From: Hirudinaria manillensis
Lineage: Eukaryota; Annelida; Clitellata; Hirudinida; Hirudinidae
Reading direction: 5' to 3'
Assembly (NCBI GenBank): GCA_034509925.1
Contig: CM067528.1
Span: forward strand, 3,162,501-3,226,500
DNA length: 64,000 bases
The notes below the pieces were generated by a model. That model was not told where the DNA came from. It worked only from the letters and a program-made list of their open reading frames with translations, and ran no database searches. Below, piece after piece: positions 16,623 to 29,049 of the stretch (its first letter is position 1; each line of letters starts with the position of its first letter). The translations under genes were made by a program, and so were the position numbers.

Positions 16623-19460
16623 ATGAAGAAACTTCCACTCATTCCTGGCTACTCGTTTACGGAACCACTAGTGAGAGCAAATACATTCGATGTGCATCAT
16701 TGTTTTGAATTTTCATCTTTATTTTTCAGAAAAAGCGCTACCACAGATGCCAGACGCTAGGCTTCAGCAATGGCTTTGCAACAAGAACACAACCAAGGTT
16801 TAAAGTTGGCGGAATTGAATTGCTCGATTACAATGTCATCAGCGAGAGTGAGATGGATTTAATGGCATCATATGATCCAACGTTGATTTATGGACAAGCG
16901 AAGGCGTGTGCTGGCGAGCCATTTGTACCCTCTTTTGTCGATCTTGACAAAAAAGTAGGTCTGTGCCATCCTTGTAAAGGATGGGTATAATTTATTCAAA
17001 ATGCTCTTGAAAAAATCATTCTCAAGGTTTTGAGATTCAAGGCATGGTTTAAGGAAACTGTCCGCGAAAGTCCTGACGAAACGTACAGAGTACGTTACGT
17101 AACGATTTATTACTATATTGAAGATGACACGATATCAGCAAATGAACTTCGCGTGGAGAACAGTGGAATTCCTCAAGGTCAGTGAACTAAATGATCAATC
17201 TTTTTTTTAGAATTTGGACGGCCATGTACTAAATATCATAATATAGTGCTAAAATGTTAGATAATTAACAAATAATTTGTTTCAAAGAAAAACATAATTC
17301 CGCTCAGGTCAGCTCCTATATAGACAGCAAATTCCGAAAAATGACTTTGGGGACTGTTGGAACTGGAAAGACTTAAATGTCGGAATCAATGTCAATTTCT
17401 ATGGAAGAGTGTTTCGCATCTACGACTGCGATTGCTGGACGAGAGTAAAAAATTATAATAATAATAATAAAACAACAATAGTAACATTAATTATTAAAAT
17501 TACAAGGTTTAAAATTTAATTGCTAAAGGCAATGTTTACATCTCAATCACTTCATCAATTGGTTTCCATGATTTTGATTCGTACAATTCTAAAATTAGTT
17601 TTTACCTACTTACGAAAATCAATCAGACGTGGCTGGAGAGTCAAGGAATTGAGGTCAACTGTCCAGAGGACTATCCGTGCGACCTTTACACTGAAAAACG
17701 TGCGAGAATCGACCGCAGAACTGAAGTACTTCCTGCAGTGGAAAAGGAATGCAAGAAGTTGTGTCAGTTCTTGAAACTCGATGGAAAAGTCCTGCGCTTC
17801 TATTGCCTGTGGGATGACAGCGATCAATTCAATAAACACCTGAGGACACTCGTTCTACAGGTTCCTGCGTTAAACCTTTGTTGTTTTGGAACGTTTTAAC
17901 ATCGATCTTTTGAGTGCCTGCTACGTATCCTGATAGGAAATGAAGACATGTTTTAACCTTCTGTATATATCCCCATTTGTATAGATCAATCAGCGGTACA
18001 GGCTATCGGACACTGTTGCCATAACCATCGCGTGCAGGAAAAACGATAACCTCCATGCTTAAAATTATTATAATTGTTCTTATTTCAGTATTACCTCTCG
18101 GACGATACAATGGACTTGAAAGAGATCCATCTCAGAAACGACGGAAGAGACATTTTTCCTTTTCTCGTTTGTCGTCACAGAATTCCAAAAGATAGGATGG
18201 ACGTGGATCCGGATTTCAATGCCGGAATTCTGGAGTTGAGTGAACAGGAGGTCAGAGAGTACTTCGGACCTTCTGACTTAGCCATCGGAAAGACTGTCCT
18301 TATTTATAACAGGCCCATCCTACTCTACGACTGCGACAACTTCACCAAAGCCTACTACTGGAAGAATTATGGAACAACAGATTTCACGCCAGTCGATGTT
18401 TCGAAGACCTTCCCTGAAGTCAGAAAGAAGGTTGGATCGCATAGAATTAAAAAAAAATTATTTTTTTATTATTCCTTTGGATGCAAGGAGATCCATTTCA
18501 TTACGTTGCGCAGGATATTCCTCCCTGGAATTTCCACGGCACACTAGATGATTCAATGCAAAACATCAAATTCGTTGTGCCGCAACCTCCAAAGAAGGAC
18601 TTCGGAAAGATGATAAACTACCAGGGACACGTTCTTCGCTATCTCCTGGTCTTGGTGAGTAGAAATGGCAGATAATACACAATTCCTGTTGGGATTGGAA
18701 CACCACAGAAGTCTTCTTGCAGGACCAACCGCATCCAGTGGATTGTTGCCGAAAATTCATCCTACGCTACTTTCTGGCCGATGATACGATTTCTCTGTTC
18801 GAAATGGCCGACAGCACTGGCGGGTTTCGTTCCGGAAAATTCCTTATGAAGTGCAGAGTGAGGAAGCCGAACTCGTCCATCGATGAACCGGAATATTACG
18901 GGCCCCAAGTAGGTTCCATCTTGACTTTTTTTATGTTCTCCTCAGTCTTTTTTCTTTGCTCTGCTTTTGTTTTCCAGGACGTAAAAATTGTAAATTATTG
19001 CTTCTCAAAAACATCGGTTTCTTGCAGGATTTCGCGATAGACGCTGTTATCGAAATCTTCACGAGAAAGTTCCGAATTGTGGACGCTGACAAATTCGTCT
19101 TGAAATTCATCGAGGAGAGGAGCGACCAAATTCCAGGTTGATTGGCACACGATTATCATAAATTATGCATGTTTATATTCATATTTATAACGCCTACTAC
19201 TGTACGTGTTGTCCCATTAATAGAGTCTACGATAGAATCGATAAGAAGAAAGCTCTCAAAAGATGGCCAAGACAAGTGCTGTGACCTCGAAACTAGCAAA
19301 AAGTCTTCTTGTCCTCCCCTGAAAACTACCCTTAATACAGAGTGAGTTAAAAATAGAAGATCACCATCATTAATGTAGAGTCAGACGAAAGTCTTGTACA
19401 CTTGACTTTTATTTTATTTTTAGTTGCACTTCGCCTGAAGGGAAGAAGATCGAATGCTGA
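16623..19460 (+). CDS. EFHC1/2-like triple DM10-domain axonemal protein, without EF-hands
   Basis: Eleven exons: 16623-16670, 16730-16954, 17027-17177, 17308-17444, 17627-17860, 18089-18430, 18514-18654, 18723-18908, 19028-19136, 19224-19341, 19424-19460; 575 aa in one consistent frame. The start [12 protein letters not shown] matches the EFHC N terminus. There are three DM10 domains, near residues 88-194 ([13 protein letters not shown] to DCDCW), 237-361 ([14 protein letters not shown] to DCDNF) and 418-520 ([10 protein letters not shown] to DADKFVLKF). EFHC1/2 proteins are protofilament-ribbon and inner proteins of ciliary doublets. Human EFHC1 is 640 aa with EF-hand sequence after the third DM10. 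Here a Lys/Cys-rich tail and a tiny exon with stop at 19458 end the protein. The acceptor of exon 7 must be 18512-18513, because the nearer AG sites break the frame. Confidence 0.92.
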
Positions 19461-20338
19461 AGATTTCGTTTTTGTTTTTCGAATTTTTTTTTATTATTAT
19501 TATTATTTATTTATTTTTATATCGTTTTCAAGCGTTATTTTTGAAGTCACAACGAATTAAGAAGTTAAGCAGGTACAGGAATTCTAGTTAAGTTGAAAGC
19601 AACGTAAAGGTTACAGAAAAAAAAATATATATATATATATTTCTTGCGGCTTCCAATCTGAAAGTTTCTATAAACAAGTAAACAAGTTGTAACTCATTTT
19701 CAGAAACTGGTGCAGAATTCCAAACAATGAAAGCTGAAACACTCGAGTAAACAACACTTCATCACCATCAGACAACAACAACATCAACAACTAGTAGCGA
19801 TACTCTTGCTTTGTATTTTTTTTATTTTGTATGCACAAGCTGCCAGGACTCAAGAAAGTTAGCAGGGAGTTGCTATCGAGAGCAACAACCCTGATTTCTG
19901 TTGCAGAATTTTGCAGCCCAAAACCTAAATGCAGTTCTCTTTGCTCCGTTTGCTCGTCATTCTCCACCGGATCTGGAATAGAGGGAGAGGAGCGCCCTGC
20001 CGTCGGTAGCAAATTCAGCCTAGATTGAGAATAGTTCTTATGGAAATTATGGCATTCTATAAAAAGGCACATCTAGCCCCTAGTTTCGAGAGGCAAACTT
20101 TAATAAGAGTTATGTCAGGGGTCAAAGTCTCGCTTTCATCGTAGCGAGTTTTCTACAAACAACATACTTCCATTCGTTCATGCATCCATCCATCCATCCT
20201 TCCAAACGTTCATGCAAGACTAATATGCCGATCATAAATAATAAATTCGTCATTCTTTAAAATCTAGCCAGATAGAAATAGCGCCAACGACGATAAGGTC
20301 GACTCTACGTTCTGATTGTGCGGAATCTGGTCTCCCCC
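19461..20338. other. 3' flank between convergent EFHC and claudin-like genes
   Basis: Likely 3' UTRs of both genes. It holds an ATT/TTTA stretch near 19485-19520, a short TA run near 19625-19640 and no convincing coding frame. Confidence 0.5.
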
Positions 20339-23300
20339 TCACAATCGGACACCCGAACTTTTCAGCTGAACGACGGAGACGACAGCAGCAATGAGGCAGA
20401 AGAAACTCGAGCCCACGATGACGCCGAATGACCAGAAGACCTCGTGGTTTTTCTCGGCCTTCTTGATGGCGTACAAGGTGTATCCGACGACCGTGAAGAT
20501 GACTGTAAAATGAAAGAGAAGTTCATTTGTTCATTCATTCCTTCCTTCCTTCCTTCGTTCATCAAAACCAAAAGCTTAGTATTAGACAGTACAACGAATC
20601 TTTTTTTGAATTATTATTCCAATTAAGTACTCTTAAAAACTATTCTTTGTAAGTTTTATTTATGCGGGCAAGGCTTTACAATTTCCCAATTTGATGATCT
20701 TAAATCGAATGGATGAGGTATTGACGCGATGGAAATGAGGACGACGACGACGACGATAGTGATGATAAGAATGATAGAAACACGCGGTGAAATGTTTCTA
20801 GATAGTAGGCAATCAAAGAAAAATAGAAATAAACAAGTAAACATAAAGGAAAACATGCAAAAATTTCTTATGATGGAAGCTTCAAAGGATCTATTTTTGA
20901 ATCTCTCAGAAGATCATCTCTAGTGTTGGGCTGGCGTAATACACCATTGGTGTATCCCGTGCCGTCGAACTTGTGCAACTTCAATGCTGGATCCATTTGG
21001 CGCCAGCAGATCTAACCACCCTGTGCCCCAGAAGAATTGTTTTACACTTGGTAGAGTGGTCGGTAGAAGGGACAGCTTTAAATCCTTAATTTTAACACAT
21101 TAACTTGAATTATCTCCTTGAAAACTAGAAAAATTTCACCTCTTTGGTAGGTTATTACTCTAACTTCCAATGGGTGGCCCGAAGAAGTTCTGGATCAGCC
21201 ACTGATTCTGCTTGCAATTCAAATACTTTACCCGGATTCTTGGACCAGAGAAATGAATGTTATTCGAGAACCGTTTGTAATTATGCGTTAATTGATTGTG
21301 AAAGGCGCCGGAGAATTTCAATCACCTAAGACAGCGGATTTTGGGTTCAAAGAGGAGACTAACTAATCTCTTTTACTACTCCTAATTACTCCGGTTTTAA
21401 TAATCCTCTGGTTTTAAATTCATAATTTGGTGTTCATTGGGGAGAATATTATTTCTGCTAACACCACGCGAGTTATCCTTTTCGGTTGTCTACGGCCATG
21501 TGCGTAAACCGATAGGCTTGAGAATTGTGATTTATAATTAAATTTTTCTCATAAAAAAATAAATAAAAAATACATTTAAACAATTCAAATAATAGAATCG
21601 AATGGCATGAACAACTCGTTAAGTGTGGCCTGTTATAAAGTTGTTTATAAATCCAGCAGTCCAAAGATAAACCACTGGTGGTCTTTGGAATTCTAGACCA
21701 CTTTAACTCCTCGTTCATCGTTGCTTCGATCATTCATTCATCAACAATACCAACTCATCAAGGACAATAATTCTTAACTACAAGAATTCGTTAAGAACTC
21801 AATTACTCACGTTTCAGACAAGTAATTGGCAAGAACCACCGATCCATTAAATCAAAGTGGATGGGCCATTCCAGCCAATAGTTTATCGAGGTTGAAAGAC
21901 TTTAGAATGAGTTTAAAAATAGACGAAAGTTTGGAATTAAAAAAGAGGCGTCTATGTCTGAATTTTTTTTGTGTGTGTGATGTTGTTGTATTTAATATCT
22001 AATTTATAGCTTCTAAAATTGTATAATTTATAAAATTGTATTCATATCAGTAACTTCAATTAATTCCTGTTTGGAAAGATAAAATTAAAATCAAATTCGA
22101 GGACAAACAAAAATCCTTAAAAACTCTTCAGAAAATAAATTAAATGAAGTAAAAATTAAATCCAGAAACTGAAAGTTAACAAGTAATAATAGATTAACAA
22201 CTTTAAAGAACTCACAGGCAAAGAAGGAAAAGAAGACAAGAGCAATGATGGTCGAGTTCTTGCTGACGGTATGGACGCACATGTAGATGCTGATCAGGAG
22301 TAGGGAGATGAAGAGACACAGCAGGGCTGCACCCATCAAAGTCTCCACGGCGATGAGCCAATCTGAAAGGAAAGTGTAGGATTACAAAACTGAATTCAAA
22401 AAGATAAAAAAAAATAACTCCAGTCATAAAACAAAGTGCTGCAGAATGACGAGCCAATGAAATGTCAGACGGCCCGAATCACATCCTTGGCCGTGGCACA
22501 AGCCCGATACTTCGCATTCCACTCGGGTCTAGTATCGAGTTTTCGGCGTCCTTTCAGCTGGAAAACCTTTCGGCGCATGCGCAGAGTAAACAAACCGACA
22601 GAGAATTTTAAATTGATGGAGTCTCATGGATTGGTCTCATGATAAATGACCTCAACTAAAAGCCAGTTTTTGGAGCGGGAATGCAGCAGACAACAGCGAG
22701 TCGAGGCCTCAAATTGCACGATAAATTTTCGTTCGCAAAATATGGATGGAAAAAAAAATGGCACAATTTCGTCGTGGCTCTTCAATCGGCTGCAATTTGA
22801 CTGCAAATTAGCATTTGCTGTTCTGAGATAAAAAAAATTGTTTCCAACGGTTGAAAATAATACGCCAATTTGTTTGAGTGCACTTTCATATTTAACGATC
22901 TCAATTTTTTAACTTTTTAAAATCAATCCGCTTAAGGTGAAAAAATCTTTTAAAAAAATGTCCGTTAAAGTCTATTCTCAATCCTTAACTGAACCAAATC
23001 GCTCATGCTTGCGTTCGGATCCATCTTTCTTACGGATCATCCGTCAACCTTGAAGTTCCCATTTAAACGATTTACAAAAAAAACATTTTTTACTTCAAAA
23101 AAGGAAAGAAAAACTACTGTTTTATTGGGCTAATTATTATTTTATACGACGTGGCTTACACATTAAGTCTAGCCGGTCACATGACCTTAACACTCGTTAG
23201 ACTAGACCCGGTGAGGTGAGCAGTCACGAAGAAGATTCTGTACTGGACTTACCCTCGTGTTGAACGCTGGTACAAGTGCAATTCTCCCAAAGACCTTCCC

Positions 23301-23457
23301 TCGAGGCACCGGTACGCACCCAGTTGGGGGTGACAAAACCTACGATGAAGAGGGTGATGGTGAAGCAGAGGAGCACGAAGATGGCTCCTGCCTTTCCCCT
23401 GAAGCTGATGGTATGGACTGCCACGTTCTGCTGGCTTTTGACGGCGTGCGAGTCCAT
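20339..23457 (-). CDS. Small claudin/PMP22-like four-transmembrane protein
   Basis: Three exons, 5' to 3': 23457-23253, 22362-22216, 20502-20339; 171 aa, phases consistent. Hydrophobic helices lie at about residues 24-44, 72-97, 107-129 and 140-163, with both ends cytosolic by this topology. The first loop has W46, then GLW at 55-57, C60 and C62, which is the W-GLW-C-C signature of claudins and PMP22/EMP proteins. The loop is only about 27 residues, against about 50 in classical claudins. Family members act in septate or tight junctions or as membrane adaptors; which applies here is open. Introns of 890 and 1713 bp are long for this window. The ATG at 23457 is the first in frame and gives a sensible short cytosolic tail. 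Confidence 0.75.
20930..21007. repeat. Nested inverted repeat inside claudin-like intron 2
   Basis: GCTGGCG at 20930-20936 pairs with CGCCAGC at 21001-21007. Between them the near-perfect palindrome TACACCATTGGTGTA covers 20940-20954. Both are visible by eye; function unknown. Confidence 0.5.
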
Positions 23458-26400
23458 GTCGAGTTGGTATCTAATGGATTGAAATGCTCTTCAAACGTGT
23501 ACTTAAAATGCTTAAAACTAGCAACCGATTGATTGATCGGTTGATTGTTTGACTGATTGATGATAAGCTGATTTTGAAGATTAGGTCTCGTTCAAGGGGT
23601 CTATTTTGGTTCTTATCTGACATTGATTCGAAAGACTCTTATCAACACTTACCACAGCTAGTAGTACTTATAAATATTTCAGGAATGAAATAATTTGCGA
23701 ATAAAGTTAATTTATGGTTTAGCGTTTTATTCGTAAACTTTAAAAATAAATTATTTAGATTAAGTAATTGACAAATTACCTTAGATGCTGAAACCGAGAC
23801 ATTATTTTTGATAAATTATTGACAAAACAAGATGCATGTTGTCAGATTAATGCCCATACGAATGATAATATCTTCAAATAATATAAATTATCGAAGAATA
23901 AGAGAATTAAATAAATTTTTCCCGGTTATGTCACGAGAAAAACAAATGGCATTTACTTTAGGATTAACTAAATAATGTCTGAATTTAGCACGACTTTAAT
24001 TCTTTAATTTCTCATAAAAACTATGATAATTCTCGACTTAAAATTTCAAAATTCAACTTTAAACCCCAATAATAAAAACTAAAAATTATCATTTAATTAC
24101 ATTTCCAACAATCAGAAAGAATAGAAACAAAGAATACAAAACAAAACCAACGTTTTCAACGATCAGCTACAATCCAGATCCAAGAACGTTCAGCTGTTCC
24201 ACACCAGTCTCATTCAAAACACACAAAGACAAACTATTTATATACGGCTCCACCACTTATATTTATTTTCGGGCTTCGGAAAGACTACAGTCGCCGATGA
24301 TGATGATGAAGAAGATGATGATGATGACGATGAGGAGGAGGAGGAAGAGGAGGAGGAGAATGGTTGATGGTGATGAAAGTAGATTATCGATGATGATGAA
24401 AGTTATTGTTAAATGATGGTGATGGATGGATGAAACGATCAAGTGAGCATTGTTCAATTTTCCATGTGCGTGCGTGCGTTCGTGTGTGTATGTGTGCGTG
24501 TATGGAAGAGGTGGGACAGTTATTTACAGTCATTACGGTGCCAATTTCATGCGTGACATTTTCCAATAACCAGACGCCACTAGTTGACGGCGCCAAAGTC
24601 GGAAAGGAGGATGGAGGAGAGGAGGGAATAGGAAGAGTGAATAACTTGTTTGGAGATAAACAAAGTGAGAAAGTGATGCTACTGATGCTACTGCTACTCT
24701 TGCTACTGCTTGCTGCTCGCTTGAGATTACGTCGGCGTGGCCCGGAGTCTCGCATTCCGAAATTTTGTTATCGTCGTCATCGTCGTCGTTGTCGTCGTCA
24801 TTACCACCATTATCACCTAATCATCACAACTGTCGTCATCATTATCATCATCACCACTACGAACACAACAAGATCATCAACATACGTCGATTTGCCTGGT
24901 TATTCCAATAACTATTCAGTTCGAAGTAGGGTTGTTTTAACAGCAATCCGTGTGATGTTGTATCTATCCTGTGCATCAATCGGATACATTTTCATCAGAT
25001 ATAGGAACGTCTGATACGATAGTCATTCTATCGAAAGCGTAAATGGGATTTGATGATTTTAATTTAAAAAGAGCTTAAAGATTAATTTTATAAAAAAAAA
25101 GGAAATGAAAGAAAAAAAAATTCTTAAAAAGTTTGCAACCCAGATACCCTAACATGACCACTAGCGAAATAGGGAGGAGTCAAGGCCATAACCACTGTGA
25201 TTCACACATCCTCCCCGGGTCGACCATCCGCCAAATTTCTCCAGGTCCGCCACCGAACGTGACTGATTGATTGATTGGCTAAATGATTGATTTGATGACT
25301 GATTCACCGTTTTATTGTAGTTTCAAGTCTGATGACAGAGTTTATAAAAGTTGATTTCAATATTTTGTAGTGACATCTGCTTTCCTCTTTCAATATTCAA
25401 ATTCATGTTTCCATAAACAATCAAGTGATTCAGAGAAATTTGAATTTTTAATGGTTTGCTTATTGAGTTAATTTCAAGGAGATTTTTAAAAGAATGATAA
25501 TTTTTTGTTAAAAAAAAACTAAATTAATTTCGTAATATTAAAAAAAAATTGCGTGAGAAAATGATTGAGCGTGCCTCATTCGACATCGTCGTCATCATCA
25601 TCCTACTCAATCACCAAAAAAAACTGTGTTATTGAAAATGCCTGTAAGTGCGTAGTGCATCTACAATTACAATCAAGTACATTCATTCGACTTGCATTGC
25701 TGGATTCCAACACGGATGACGACCGAACAAATTTTTCTCCACACCCAATAAATGATCGAAAAGTTAGTAATAGTAATAATTATAAATTTATATAATTTCA
25801 AAGTAAAATTGTTTTATTCCCAAATGGTTAAATAAAATCTATTTATTCAATTATGTAAGAATAATTACCGGCCTCTTCCGTTCATTCTGCTGGCAATTCT
25901 TCTCACCGATTGACTTTCCGGAATTTACAGATAGTGATTAAGGAATAATTATTCAGTTAATTATTTAATTTTGCTCTCTTTGAAACAAGAAGAACCTTTC
26001 AAGAAACCACGAATAGATTAAAGGTCTTGAACCACCCACTTTGATCAATTTACCTTTGACCTTTGCCAGCAATTGTACTTCATCAGGCTTCATCTTTTTT
26101 TTTAATCACCCAACATTAGTTAATCATTTTTTTAAAAATTATTTTATTTTTTGATGTCTAAACATCTTAATCAAACGCAATTTTCAATAAGACATTCGAG
26201 AAAGAATGATTGGTAGGATTGGTAATATTTTCATTCGTTTAAGTTTTCCCTTTCTTAACTTTGAAGAAATAATTTATTGAATAAGTATTGCGAATTTAAA
26301 CTGACTATTAAATAATTTATTCAAGGTAATAACAAATAATAAAAGTAATAACCTAAAACTTATGATAATATTTTTTTCTTAAGACGGAATAAATATCAGC

Positions 26401-26539
26401 AAAAATGTATAAAGAAAAACAATTTTATAACATCTTTATTAAGCCGTATTATCTGTCTATTTTTAAACATCTGATCGACATTTTACACTGGATGAATTTT
26501 TAAATCGTGTTGACGTTTCTGGCGTCGCCTGTTCGCAAG
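23458..26539. other. Intergenic interval between claudin-like and polycystin genes
   Basis: About 3.1 kb between two divergent genes, so both promoters should be here. It holds a GAT/GAG repeat, an alternating purine-pyrimidine GTGCGTGC-type stretch near 24463-24505 and CGT/ATC repeats near 24765-24865. The 202-codon frame at 24406-25014 is mostly repeat translation and is not called as a gene. Confidence 0.5.
24297..24420. repeat. GAT/GAG-rich purine repeat
   Basis: ATGATGATG, GAAGATGATG and GAGGAGGAGG units over about 120 bp, strongly purine-rich on the plus strand. Confidence 0.85.
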
Positions 26540-29004
26540 ATGGTCGAGTAAGTTTTTGAGTCCTGGCTTCGATTCATTGATAATTAATCATTTATTTAAT
26601 TTATGTTTTTAATTGACATAGTGATCCTGGTGATTTTGATGATCGTAAGTTTTGGCGTTATGTCATGGTGTAAAATATTCACATGTAAACCTATCATTGT
26701 ATTTCAGCCAAAGCTTTTCAAGAGGCCCCAGTAAAAGAAAAATTCAGTTTCAGTAAGTGTATCAAGCCTATATTTCTCTTGACAATGTCACTAAAAGTTC
26801 TATTTAAGGGATATTTTTGATTAAATAAATTGATTTTGATTTTAAATTAGCGAATATTCGCAGGCAAAATATGGTCCACGAGAGACATACAGACCATTAC
26901 AAACTTTAACAGAGAAGCTTTTCTCAGAACTTCATTGCTCGAGTTCATAATTTTCATTTGCTTCGTCGTTGTCGTCTGCATTGGTAAGTCAGATGAGCCA
27001 CGATGTGACTTGGAACAACTGATATTTTTTAACAGCCATTTTATTTTAGTTTTGCCGGTCATAAGAAGCTTTAATATCTTCTTTTTCTGCAATGCAATCG
27101 CCAAAACATTCGTAAAGGGACCTATACCTGGTATAAGTTATCATCTCACGTTCGAAACCATAGCCACTCATGAAGAATTTTACGACGTACGTCTTAGGAT
27201 TATTAACTCTTTTTTTGAGTTTAGCTTTTGGTCTCTAAGATGTCTCTTCTTTTGTCTCTTATTTACAATAACTGAATTGCAAACGTTCGATCACTTGAAG
27301 TACCTCGAAGGACCTTTGATGGAAGGTTTGTATAGCGTTGACAACGAATCATCCTGGGTCTTGTTCCAGAATCGTCTCATCGGATATCCTCAGATGAGAC
27401 AGGTTAGAGTTCGCAACAATACCTGCCCAATACCGAGTAACATTCAGAGCAAAATTAGCGTCTGCCACGGGCCTTACTCCGTTGACAATCTTTCTGAGGA
27501 TCCGGTAAAGGGAACTTACGGAACGTGAGATTGTTTCTTCCAAAGAGTTTTACTCGGCTTTTCCAACCCTCTGTGCTCTGATTCGTAACTCTGCCTTCTT
27601 TCAGAACGTTTTCAGACAAGGCCAAGGTATCGAAAGTCGACTACTCAGGCACGCTGGCTACCTACAAAGCGCCTGGACATTATCTGAGACTCAGCGACAC
27701 CAGAGAGGTTTCAGAAGAGATCCTGAAGGACATGAGAAAATCTCTCTGGATTGACCGGGGAACGAGGGCCATTTTTGTCGACTTTTTCCTCTACAATCCT
27801 TCGACGAACGTCATTTGCACCGTCACGTGAGTCAGTCATCGTGTCGGGTTTCTGAGTGTGAGATAATACAATTTGAGATTGATGAAGTTGTAATTTCACC
27901 TGTCCGCTCCGGGAATTATTAATTTATTTTAGTTTACGAGGATTTAAGTTATCTTAAGTTAGTCTTTGTTTTGAGGTATTTGTATGAATTGTCTCGACTA
28001 CTCGTTGGAAAGTACATTGCATTGTATTTCTGAAATTGTGAAATTTCAACTGAAACAGTTTGGTAGGTGAATTCTCAATGACTGGAGGAGTATTTACCTC
28101 GAATCAAATAAGAAGCATGAGACTGCTCAACTACAACTTTACCTCGCCCGGATTTACCATCATCTTCGTCTTCATCATCTTCATCATTTATTACTGCTCC
28201 GAGGAAGTTTTGGAGGTGATGATAATGGTCGTGTGCCAATGACGATACTGATGATGATATCGATGATGCTGATGACACTGACGAATTTATTTAGTTTAAG
28301 GTCATGTAAAAGCAATGCCGTTGTCTTTTAGGTGCTGATTTTGAGAAGCGATTATTTCGGATTGTTCTCGAGTTACATCGACCTGGGCATCCTTTTGAGC
28401 AGCATGAACATCATTCTGTCGGTTGTCTTCTGCTCGGCTCGAACCAATGCCCTGAGGGAGGACATCTGGGGTAATCCGAATTATCCATCCAACTTGTTGT
28501 TCATGTCTCAAGTACAGTACCACATCGACATCGCTCTGGCATTCCTGGTCTTCTTTACCTTCCTCAAAGCACGTCGATATATGTTGTGTTACGTTCCTAC
28601 AAAGCAATCGTTTACATGTATCTTATGTTTTGACTTGTTTTGTTTTTGTCGTTTGATTTTTTGTTGTTGTTGTTGTTTATAGTTGTTCAAGTATCTCAGC
28701 ATCAACAAAACGCTGACCAAACTGAGTTTCACCATCTACGAGAGCACTCGTGATCTCCTCGGCTATTCCATCCTCTTCTTCTTCGTCATCATCTCCTTCG
28801 GTCTTCTGGGGATGCTGCTCTTTGGCTACCAGGTGTCCATTTTCTCGACTCTCAGTTTCTCCATGCAAGTGCTTTATTTTCTCTTTTTGTATTTTCTACG
28901 AGTTGAAAATTATAAACGAATTCATCAATTTATAAATCGTAGCCGATCAGATAACATTGAGTTATTTAAATAAAACATTTATTTAACCGAACTTATGAAA
29001 TGTG

Positions 29005-29049
<45 letters not shown>

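Noticed and set aside
18431-18513. Reading EFHC exon 6 straight on or using the acceptor at 18486-18487
   Set aside because: Both give the wrong frame for the third DM10 domain; the acceptor at 18512-18513 restores it exactly.
24406-25014. 202-codon plus frame
   Set aside because: Much of it is repeat translation (poly-Leu, Arg/His and Ile/Thr runs); no homology recognised and it spans microsatellites.
26847-27104. 85-codon minus frame
   Set aside because: Antisense to polycystin exons 4-5.
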